A DNA stretch of 64,000 nt from Spartobacteria bacterium LR76. Lineage in GTDB: Bacteria; Verrucomicrobiota; Verrucomicrobiia; Chthoniobacterales; Terrimicrobiaceae. A model generated the notes under the pieces. It worked only from the letters and a program-made list of their open reading frames with translations, was not told the DNA's origin and made no database searches. Location: positions 186,001 to 250,000 of the forward strand of contig QAYZ01000014.1 in assembly GCA_003054655.1 (NCBI GenBank). Direction: 5' to 3'. The translations under genes and the position numbers were made by a program. This document shows positions 35,484-42,550 of the stretch, piece after piece. Within the stretch, counting starts at the first letter, position 1. Each line of letters begins with the position of its first letter.

Positions 35484-37697
35484 CTAATTCAGCTTCGCCC
35501 GGCCCCAGCCGCCGCGATCACTGGAGTTGCGGGACGAGCCGTTCCACATGAGCTGGCGCCTCCGGGCGAGGCCGTCTTCGCTGTCGTCGACCGCGATATC
35601 AAACAGGATCTCCGCGCCTTTCGACGGTACGATATCGAGCGCTTTCCAGGGAATCGCCGCCTCGATGGTATACCCCTTGGTGGTTACATTATCGGTTACG
35701 GCGATCCTGGTGCCGGCCGGCTGCATGGTTAGCTTCGCAAAGTGAATCGAGGGCTGGACCCCTGCGCCGAGCAAAATCTGCCGGTCGCTGAAGCGAAGCT
35801 CGCCCGCTTCCTCCGGGTCCTCATAGCCGATGAAAAGTTCGACGCCGTCGCCCATCCACAGGCTGCCTGCCGCGCGACCGTTCTGGCGTGGAGTGCGGTC
35901 GTTGACGTCCACCAGGAGATAAAGATAGGTCTCATCCCAGCAAAAGCGGCAGGTGGCGGAGAATGTTTCTTCCACGGGTCCCAATGAGACGTTCTTTGAG
36001 GTAAGGGTTTCCGGTGGGATGCCGGGCCAGCCGCCCGATGCCCCGTCGATCTGGAGTCCTTCGGTTGCCTTGGCCACGGCCATGACCTTCCTGCCGGAAC
36101 CTCCCCGCCCGGTGAACCGGGGATCATCGAACTGAAAGGGGGCGCGCTTGGCGAAGATGATGTCGTAGATCTCGTCATTCGTGATCTTTGCCTCATTCAC
36201 AAACGGCAGGTACGGGCGGTCCGTCACATCAACGAGGCCGATGTTTCCGCCTTCTCCCCGGAACCCTTCGAACCAGCGCCCGGTAATCGCTTGATCGACA
36301 TAGGAAAACCACTGGCTGCCTATGACGAAGGGCAATGCCCCGACAGTCTCGACATAGTTGCGATAAGCGAGGCCCCGCTCCCGCTGGCTGGACACCTCCT
36401 TGCCTCCGGCGAGACCCTGATCCGTACAGGTATAGTGCCACTCGCTCAGCAGCATCGGACGCTCCGAACTCCAGTCATGAATGCGCTGCAAAAAAGAGGT
36501 TTCGATGGCATAGGTGTAGTAGTTGACGCTGATGACATCGACATACTTGGCCGCCGTGCTAACGAGGATCTCGTTGTTGGCCGTCCCGGGCTGCCATCGG
36601 CTGCCGAGCAGGAGATGGTTCTGGTCGTATTTCTTGAACAGCCCGGATACCAGCGCGTAATAGGTATCCGCGAAGAGCGCGTAGAACTCCTTCATGTCGC
36701 CCGCTGCCTCGCGGGTGGAGACCTCCAGCGGAGTGTCGATCATTGCGTCAAAGGAAGGGAGCGGCGTCTTCGTCTGCCATGCGGTGTTGAATCTGGCGAT
36801 ATCCTCCCCGTACTTGGCACGCAGCAACTCAACGAGCCGCCGTTTCGATGCGCTTTTGCCATCGAGCGAAGGGATGACCTTGGGCAGGTTTTCAAACAAC
36901 TGCTCGTTCCCTAAGAAATACCCGATGATCAGAGGATCACTGGCCCGTTCCGGGAGGCGCTTGGCGAAGGCCGCCTCCAGCACTTTCGCCGAGGCGGGAT
37001 CGAAGGGGTCAAACAATCGGTCGATCCCCTTGACGGGCGGCAGCCCCGGGAGGTGGTCCGTGGGCAGCATCAACGTATAGGGAAAGGAGAGTTTTCTCAT
37101 CGCCGCTGTCGGCGTGGTCCACGCTCCGCCGCTGTTGAATCCCCAGGAACGCAGTCTTTTGACGACCTGGGCCGACCACTCCTCCTGGTCAAAGGGTTTG
37201 CCAAACTTGCGGATCCAGTTGACCAGATAATACGACAAAGCTCCCGGGCTGCCTGGCCGCCAGGCGGAGGCAAATTCATCGCCGGGTCTCGGCACGAACT
37301 CAAAGACCTGCTCGCGCCCCTTGACGAGGGTATAGTCATCCAGCGGAGTAAGAGTGCAGACGCCGAGTTGGAAAAAGGCATTGCCCTCGGGGGTCACAAA
37401 TACCCAGCGCCCTGCCGCCTGCTCGACATGGAAATATCCCGTCTTGCGCAGGTTGAGCGACTGCTGGCTTCCCGCCAGACCTCCGTACTGGTCCAGGGAG
37501 GTATTTCCCGGATGCTCCGGCTCTCCGGATTCTTTCACCCCATCAGCGCGCAGCTCTTCCTCCGAGTGAATTTTCCCGGGATACTCCACGCGGTTGCTCT
37601 GTCCGAACCGGTCCACCAGCGGCGTGGCGTCCGGATCGGCCAGGGCTGCGGTGAGGCAGAGGAGGGGGAGGAGTGCCGTCAGGCCGGGGCGAGTCAT
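35484..37697 (-). CDS. Exported clan GH-A glycoside hydrolase with C-terminal CBM9-like domain
   Basis: About 737 residues. ATG 37697 gives the best signal peptide (PGLTALLPLLCLTAALADPD); ATG 37724 and 37757 are upstream alternatives that run toward the operator region. The catalytic part begins GRWVFVTPEGNAFFQLGV, contains GYFLGNEQ (Glu265, candidate acid/base) and MLLSEWHY (Glu419, candidate nucleophile), typical of clan GH-A barrels and resembling GH50/GH42-like enzymes. Residues about 560-737 form a CBM9-like domain (FCWDETYLYLLVDVNDRT, GDGVELFIGYEDPEEAG, YTIEAAIPWKAL). Substrate unknown; agarose-like or beta-galactan is possible by family resemblance. Divergent from the PEP-CTERM gene at 37864, with two operator-like sites between. 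Confidence 0.75.
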   Translation of the reverse strand: MTRPGLTALLPLLCLTAALADPDATPLVDRFGQSNRVEYPGKIHSEEELRADGVKESGEPEHPGNTSLDQYGGLAGSQQSLNLRKTGYFHVEQAAGRWVFVTPEGNAFFQLGVCTLTPLDDYTLVKGREQVFEFVPRPGDEFASAWRPGSPGALSYYLVNWIRKFGKPFDQEEWSAQVVKRLRSWGFNSGGAWTTPTAAMRKLSFPYTLMLPTDHLPGLPPVKGIDRLFDPFDPASAKVLEAAFAKRLPERASDPLIIGYFLGNEQLFENLPKVIPSLDGKSASKRRLVELLRAKYGEDIARFNTAWQTKTPLPSFDAMIDTPLEVSTREAAGDMKEFYALFADTYYALVSGLFKKYDQNHLLLGSRWQPGTANNEILVSTAAKYVDVISVNYYTYAIETSFLQRIHDWSSERPMLLSEWHYTCTDQGLAGGKEVSSQRERGLAYRNYVETVGALPFVIGSQWFSYVDQAITGRWFEGFRGEGGNIGLVDVTDRPYLPFVNEAKITNDEIYDIIFAKRAPFQFDDPRFTGRGGSGRKVMAVAKATEGLQIDGASGGWPGIPPETLTSKNVSLGPVEETFSATCRFCWDETYLYLLVDVNDRTPRQNGRAAGSLWMGDGVELFIGYEDPEEAGELRFSDRQILLGAGVQPSIHFAKLTMQPAGTRIAVTDNVTTKGYTIEAAIPWKALDIVPSKGAEILFDIAVDDSEDGLARRRQLMWNGSSRNSSDRGGWGRAKLN

Positions 37698-37745
37698 AGT
37701 CGCGGTATTATGAATCGTCGGCATCCTAACCCAACGGGCGCAAAG

Positions 37746-37758
37746 ATTGACAGTCAAA
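37746..37758. promoter_or_regulatory. Putative LacI operator (ATTGAC-A-GTCAAA)
   Basis: TTGAC-A-GTCAA is an 11-bp perfect palindrome with odd centre, in the 166-bp divergent gap between the GH-A gene and the beta-strand-repeat gene, 49 bp upstream of the former. Same core as the sites at 34192 and 39626. Confidence 0.55.
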
Positions 37759-37786
37759 CCGGGTGCAATGATCCCCCATTTCTATG

Positions 37787-37799
37787 CGTGACTGTCAAA
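37787..37799. promoter_or_regulatory. Putative LacI operator (CGTGAC-T-GTCAAA)
   Basis: A second copy of the palindrome core (one mismatch, GTGAC-T-GTCAA), centred 41 bp (about four helical turns) from the 37746 site and 65 bp before the + strand gene at 37864. Two spaced sites in one divergent promoter fit LacI-family looping, which is inference. Confidence 0.5.
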
Positions 37800-37863
37800 C
37801 AGCGGGTGCGTTGCGAACTGGCAGTCTCAGCGCATTCTCGATGGAAACCTGCACACGTCGTCC

Positions 37864-39549
37864 ATGAATACCTCACATTCCCCCACTCATTCTTCTCGCC
37901 GGAGCGTCTCCCTCAGGACCTTGTCGGCTCTGTCTGCCTTGGCCGTCAGCTCAGCTTCTGCCGCGACAGTTTACTGGGATCCCAGCGGCACAGGCACCTA
38001 CACCGGGGACGGAACCTGGGACACCACCACGGCGGAATGGCAGGCTGCTGCGACAGGCGGGGGAACGCCGTCGACCTGGAGTAGCGCGAATGTCGCCGGT
38101 TTCGTGCGCGGAACGAGCGGCACAGTGACCGTGGACGGAGCGGGCGTCACGGCGGCAGGAATCACCGTCGGGCCCACGAGTGCGGGTACCTCCGGCGCAG
38201 CAAGCTACACATTCCAAACGGGGGCGCTCACTCTTTCCACAGGCTCCTCAAGCACGGCCATCAGCGTCAGTAATGGATCGTCCGCGACCTTCAACAATGC
38301 GCTCAACTTTTCCGGCGGCAACCAAAAGGTCGTGATTCAATCCGGAGCGAGTTCGCTCACGATAGCTGGGGGCATTCAGAATACGAACGCCAGCGCCGAC
38401 ACTCTGACCCTCAGCAGCTACTCGGCTGCGGGAGTCATCGATATCAGCGGGGCGCTGACGAAAAGCAGCACGTCCAATGTCTTCAACCTCGTAATCGGAG
38501 AGGGTGCTGGCGGCTCTTCTGCCGCGTCGACATTCAAGCTCGGAGGCAATAACACCGGCATTACCTCCTCCAGCACGCTGCGGATCGAGCGCGGTGTCCT
38601 GGTGCTGAACAACTCCGGGGCGCTCGGCACGGCAGCCTCGCTGAGCCTAGGCGGCAACAGCGGTGCGACGGCGGATTCGCAGCAGGTGCTCATCGGCACG
38701 AGCGGAGTCACCATTGCCACTGCCATGACATTGAATAGCGCGGATACCTCGGACACCCGCACCATCGGAAGCAGCATCACCAGCGGCACGGCGACCTTCT
38801 CGGGTATGCTTACGATGGCTGGCACCGGGGTATCTTTGACCTCGGCCTCTGGAGGCACCACTGTCTTCAGCAGCCTCGTCACGGATGGATCGGAGTCTCG
38901 CGCCGTGACCAAGATCGGCGCGGGCATCGTCAGCCTGACCCGGGCGGCGGGCAACACCTACGATGGCGGCACCACGGTGAGCGCCGGCACCCTGCTGGTC
39001 AGCAACACCTCGGGAAGCGGTACGGGCACGGGTGCCGTGAGCGTGACGGCTGGCACCTTTGGCGGTACGGGACAGGTCTCCGGAGCTGTGACCATTGGAA
39101 ACGGCACGGGCGGCAGCGATTCCTTCATCGTCGCCGGAAACGGTTCCATCGGGACATTTACCACGTCGAGTTCGCTGAGCCTCAACTCGGATGCCACATT
39201 CACCTTCGAGCTCAACAGCTCGGCGGCGACCGCGGACAAGCTGGTGGCCAATGGCGTCGTGCTGAATGCCTCCAGCGTATTCGCTTTCTCCGATCTCGGG
39301 GCGTCTGTTCTCACCCTCGGAACAGCGTTCACCATCATTGATAACACATCGGCCTCGGCGATCTCGGGAACTTTCTCGAACCTCACGGAAGGCGAGACCC
39401 TGACCATCGGCTCCAATCAATTCGAAGCCACCTACCTCGGCGGTACGGGTAATGACCTGGTGCTGACCGTTGTCCCTGAGCCTTCCGCCACGCTCCTGCT
39501 TTCCTTCGGGCTTTGCGCGGTGATCTTCCTGCGTCGCCGCGTCAGCTAG
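37864..39549 (+). CDS. Autotransporter-type beta-strand-repeat protein with PEP-CTERM
   Basis: 561 residues. Signal peptide RTLSALSALAVSSASAATVYW. The passenger is Ser/Thr/Gly-rich parallel beta-helix sequence with GNTYDGGTTVSAGTLLVSNTS repeats. The C-terminal block ATADKLVANGVVLNASSVFAF and AFTIIDNTSASAI is nearly the same as in the 15039-17042 protein. It ends VPEPSATLLLSFGLCAVIF, RRRVS, an exosortase-processed anchor. Transcribed divergently from a GH-A hydrolase with two operator-like palindromes in the gap, and followed by a clear terminator. A surface role in adhesion or matrix formation is likely. Confidence 0.8.
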   Translation: MNTSHSPTHSSRRSVSLRTLSALSALAVSSASAATVYWDPSGTGTYTGDGTWDTTTAEWQAAATGGGTPSTWSSANVAGFVRGTSGTVTVDGAGVTAAGITVGPTSAGTSGAASYTFQTGALTLSTGSSSTAISVSNGSSATFNNALNFSGGNQKVVIQSGASSLTIAGGIQNTNASADTLTLSSYSAAGVIDISGALTKSSTSNVFNLVIGEGAGGSSAASTFKLGGNNTGITSSSTLRIERGVLVLNNSGALGTAASLSLGGNSGATADSQQVLIGTSGVTIATAMTLNSADTSDTRTIGSSITSGTATFSGMLTMAGTGVSLTSASGGTTVFSSLVTDGSESRAVTKIGAGIVSLTRAAGNTYDGGTTVSAGTLLVSNTSGSGTGTGAVSVTAGTFGGTGQVSGAVTIGNGTGGSDSFIVAGNGSIGTFTTSSSLSLNSDATFTFELNSSAATADKLVANGVVLNASSVFAFSDLGASVLTLGTAFTIIDNTSASAISGTFSNLTEGETLTIGSNQFEATYLGGTGNDLVLTVVPEPSATLLLSFGLCAVIFLRRRVS

Positions 39550-39570
39550 CATATTCGGATTTCATCCCTA

Positions 39571-39610
39571 AAGCGGTTCTCTCGAACAGGGAGAACCGCT
39601 TTTCCTTTTT
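39571..39610 (+). terminator. Intrinsic terminator
   Basis: AAGCGGTTCTC (39571-39581) pairs perfectly with GAGAACCGCTT (39591-39601) over a 9-nt loop and is followed by TTCCTTTTTT. It lies 22 bp after the stop codon of the beta-strand-repeat gene and is the strongest terminator in the window. Confidence 0.85.
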
Positions 39611-39625
39611 TCAGAACGGCCCCAT

Positions 39626-39638
39626 GTTGACTGTCAAC
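39626..39638. promoter_or_regulatory. Putative LacI operator (GTTGAC-T-GTCAAC)
   Basis: A perfect 6+1+6 palindrome located 16 bp beyond the terminator and 84 bp before the ATG at 39722. It is the best-matching copy of the motif seen at 34192, 37746 and 37787, and probably controls the + strand genes 39722-42344. Confidence 0.6.
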
Positions 39639-39721
39639 TTATCGTTCCCTTGTTTCATGGATCGGGCGGAGGCACCGTGCTCCTGTGCGAACGCGAAATG
39701 CGCAGCACGTTCCCTCACCTC

Positions 39722-40363
39722 ATGAATCGTCTCGTCACCCAACTCTTCGCCCTTGTGGGCGTCATCTCACTCGCGCACGCCCAGGCCCCCGATCCGGAAG
39801 TGTCAGCCACGGAAAAGGGAATAGCCATCAAGGGCGAAGCCGGTTCGTTTCTTCTCGTGCCAGCCGCGCTCCGTCTGACCGAAACGAATTACGAAGGAGA
39901 GAAGCCGGTCCTCGAACTCGCGGGCGACAATACGCTGGTCGCGAAGTTCCCGAGCGGCGCGGAGATTCGGCTGCAGGCCTCCCCGGAGGACAAGGCGATC
40001 GAGGCTTCATTCTCCGGCGTGCCTGCCGGGGCGTGGGCCTTTGTCTTCCAGATGCAGATCCCGATCGACTTTTCGCGCGGAGGCAGGTTCTCCCTGGGGA
40101 CAGCGCCGCTGCAGGACTTCCCTGCCGACTATTCCAAGCAGCTCCTGGAGCAGAAGACAGCGAAGCAGTTCACCCTCGTGAATCCGGCCGGTATCGGACT
40201 GACCCTCGCCGCCACCCAGAACTTCATGCAGGTGCAGGATAACCGCGCCTTCCAATGGCCTGTATTCATGTACATCTATACCTACGTCTTTTCCTCAAAC
40301 CCGGGCGGATCTTCCTTCCGGATTCATGTGGAGTCCCTGGATTCCGCGGCAACCACCCATTAG
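39722..40363 (+). CDS. Small secreted protein of unknown function
   Basis: 213 residues from ATG 39722, chosen because it starts a signal peptide (NRLVTQLFALVGVISLAHAQ); an in-frame ATG at 39650 precedes it. The mature protein is beta-rich (GIAIKGEAGSFLLVPAALRL, GAWAFVFQMQIPIDFSRGGRF, FMYIYTYVFSSNPGGSSFRI) and resembles ligand-binding or polysaccharide-lyase accessory domains without catalytic signature. A perfect copy of the local operator lies upstream, and a GH26-like lipoprotein starts 30 bp downstream, so it is part of the putative LacI regulon. Confidence 0.55.
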   Translation: MNRLVTQLFALVGVISLAHAQAPDPEVSATEKGIAIKGEAGSFLLVPAALRLTETNYEGEKPVLELAGDNTLVAKFPSGAEIRLQASPEDKAIEASFSGVPAGAWAFVFQMQIPIDFSRGGRFSLGTAPLQDFPADYSKQLLEQKTAKQFTLVNPAGIGLTLAATQNFMQVQDNRAFQWPVFMYIYTYVFSSNPGGSSFRIHVESLDSAATTH

Positions 40364-40393
40364 GCCGACTGGCTATCGCTTCCTCTTTTGCAT

Positions 40394-41701
40394 ATGCGTT
40401 TATTGACTAAACTCCTGGTTCTTTCCTGCACCCTGGTACTGGCCTCATGCGAGGTGAAAGTTAAGAACGTCCCTCCTCCAGCGCCTTCGCCGTCTCCCGC
40501 TGCGGAGACTCAGCCGACCCCGAGCGCGAAACCTGCACCTTCAGTAATCCCTGCCGCCACCGCGGTGCCTGCTTCCCCGACTCCGGCGGTAACGACCGTC
40601 CAGCCTTTGCAGAATGTGCCGAACGATAATGCCAAAGCGCCGCACATCGCCGTTTTCAAGGGAAGCGTGGATGGCGTGAAAAAGCCTTATGGCGCGCAGA
40701 ACAACGCCGCCTACGCCGCATGGCTGAACCGTAATGTCGTCTGGGCTGAGGATACGCAGCCTGGCGCTACCTGGGACAATATGACCGGCCAGACCTGGCA
40801 GCTCGCTCCCTGGTCCAACTGGAAGAAGGTGGTGCCCGGGCGCAGGCTCATCCTGAATATCTGCATCATTCCTGGCCCGTGGGACGGAAGCGGACCCCAA
40901 ACCGGGAAGAATGCTGGCATACCAGTCAGCCTGGAGGACGGCGCTGCGGGCAAGTACAACGAGTTTTACAAGAAACTCGCGGAGAACCTCGTGAAATACG
41001 GTCTGGAGGATTCCATCCTCCGCCTGGGCTGCGAGTTCAACGGCGGCTGGTTCGCCTGGAGAGCCCAGTCCGATGCGAAGGCAAAGGCTTTCGCAGGCTA
41101 CTTCCGCGAAATTGTCAAAACCATGCGCTCTGTCCCGGGCGCCGAGGGATTGAAATTCGATTGGAATGTCGGTTTGGGATGGTGTTCCTTTGACCCTGAG
41201 AACGCCTGGCCGGGCGATGAATACGTCGACTTTGTCGGTATTGACACTTACGACGATTGCTATGCTCCCAACACGTATCCTTTTGCGAAAAACGCTTCAG
41301 AGGCGGAGAAGGACCGCATCCGGAAAAAGGTCTGGCACGACCACATCCTGAGCGGCAAGTTTGGCCTGAACTACTGGAGGGACTTTGCCCGGAAACATGG
41401 CAAGCCCATGTCGTTTCCCGAGTGGGGCGTCAACAACAAGCCGGACGGCCACGGCGGAGGAGATAACCCCTATTTCATCGAGCAGATGTATGAGTTCATC
41501 AATAACCCGGAGAATAACGTCGCCTATCATAGCTACTTCGACTATCAGGCGGGAGACGGACATCATCAGCTTTCGCCAACGCGGGATGGCAAGATCGTGA
41601 CGGAGTTCCCCCGGGCCGCCGAGAAGTTCCGGGAACTCTTTAGCCTGCCTCCTGCTTCCGGTCAGGCGGGAGCACCGCCGCAGCCGCTTCCGGTGGACTG
41701 A
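40394..41701 (+). CDS. GH26-like lipoprotein (possible beta-mannanase)
   Basis: 435 residues from ATG 40394. Signal sequence with lipobox LVLASC (lipidated Cys19), then a Pro/Ala-rich linker (about residues 24-70). The catalytic domain has LRLGCEFNGGWFAWRA, which corresponds to the GH26 R-x3-E-M-N-G-x-W-F acid/base motif (Glu214), and SFPEWGVNN (Glu343) as the likely nucleophile. GH26 enzymes are mostly endo-beta-1,4-mannanases, which would feed the GH130 phosphorylases. The motif is diverged (Cys before Glu, Phe instead of Met), so substrate is uncertain. Followed after 139 bp by a CBM-like protein; a weak hairpin (GGCGAGAT/ATCTCGCC, 41758-41786) lies between. Confidence 0.75.
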   Translation: MRLLTKLLVLSCTLVLASCEVKVKNVPPPAPSPSPAAETQPTPSAKPAPSVIPAATAVPASPTPAVTTVQPLQNVPNDNAKAPHIAVFKGSVDGVKKPYGAQNNAAYAAWLNRNVVWAEDTQPGATWDNMTGQTWQLAPWSNWKKVVPGRRLILNICIIPGPWDGSGPQTGKNAGIPVSLEDGAAGKYNEFYKKLAENLVKYGLEDSILRLGCEFNGGWFAWRAQSDAKAKAFAGYFREIVKTMRSVPGAEGLKFDWNVGLGWCSFDPENAWPGDEYVDFVGIDTYDDCYAPNTYPFAKNASEAEKDRIRKKVWHDHILSGKFGLNYWRDFARKHGKPMSFPEWGVNNKPDGHGGGDNPYFIEQMYEFINNPENNVAYHSYFDYQAGDGHHQLSPTRDGKIVTEFPRAAEKFRELFSLPPASGQAGAPPQPLPVD

Positions 41702-41840
41702 GCGCCATGTTGCCGCTTCCGGTGCCAGGCATTTACGATGCAAGGAACGTTTCTTGCGGCGAGATTGGGAAAGGGGCGATCTCGCCGGCCTGCGCGATCT
41801 TTTCAAAAATACTGAAAGCACATAGATTGGTTGTCCCGTT

Positions 41841-42344
41841 ATGAAAAAGTTCCGCTTCGCCTTGCTGTTTCTATTTTTAACTGGTGCTTTATTAAGTGCA
41901 GGGCTGTTGAAAAACGCCGACTTCTCCCAGGGTACGGAAGGGTGGAAGCTCGAAACTTCTGAGGGCGTCAGTGGACAGGCCAAGGTGCTGCCGGGAGAAT
42001 ACGAGGGGAAAAATGCCCTGGTGCTCACCTTCGGGCCGGGTGATCCGAAGCCGTGGGGTGCGTGGATTTCCTCGGAGAACATCGTAGTGGAACCGGGGAA
42101 AAACTACGTGCTTCGGTTTGTCGCCCGTCTCGAGGGCGGCCGTAAGGCCAGGAAGGTTTGCTTCGTGGAGGGCGTGAAGGAGAATCGGTCTATTGATCGG
42201 CAGTCTTTTGCTCCCGACATGGAGTGGCAGGAATATGTCTTCTCCTTTATCCCGACCCAGAAAGAGCTGCATATCACTATTGGTGACATCGGATGGCCCG
42301 ATTCGACCCTGTATATATCGGGACTGACATTCGAGCAGGAATAG
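41841..42344 (+). CDS. Secreted CBM4/9-type carbohydrate-binding module
   Basis: 167 residues. Signal peptide FRFALLFLFLTGALLSAG. The mature domain starts LLKNADFSQGTEGWKL, the classical opening of CBM4/9/22-like jelly rolls, with NYVLRFVARLEGGR and EYVFSFIPTQKELHITIGD-type strands. No enzyme domain is attached, so it probably aids binding of the substrate of the preceding GH26-like lipoprotein. An IS5-like transposase remnant begins 34 bp after its stop. Confidence 0.7.
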   Translation: MKKFRFALLFLFLTGALLSAGLLKNADFSQGTEGWKLETSEGVSGQAKVLPGEYEGKNALVLTFGPGDPKPWGAWISSENIVVEPGKNYVLRFVARLEGGRKARKVCFVEGVKENRSIDRQSFAPDMEWQEYVFSFIPTQKELHITIGDIGWPDSTLYISGLTFEQE

Positions 42345-42378
42345 ATCGTTTCCGTTTGGATTGATGTAATCTGGCCCG

Positions 42379-42550
42379 GAGTACCGTCGCCGCTCCGCAA
42401 TCGAGCGGGGCATCAGCCATCTCAAGCACCAATACCGCTTCCTGCGCCGCTTCCTCAAAGGCTTCGCGGGCGGCCAGATCGACCTCCTGCTGGCAGCATT
42501 CGGCAAAGCTTTTCGCAGCTCTGCTATTTCTCCTGGGTGGCGGCTTTGAA
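42379..42550 (+). pseudogene. IS5-family transposase remnant (C-terminal end)
   Basis: The frame GAG at 42379 onward reads YRRRSAIERGISHLKHQYRF then LRRFLKGFAGGQIDLLLAAF, which is the end of a DDE IS5-group transposase (R-R-x-x-I-E-x-x-I-x-H-L-K motif). No upstream catalytic part or start exists, and the frame runs to TGA 42548-42550, overlapping the end of the hydrolase gene on the other strand. No terminal inverted repeats were found. A decayed insertion between two convergent glycan operons. Confidence 0.8.
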
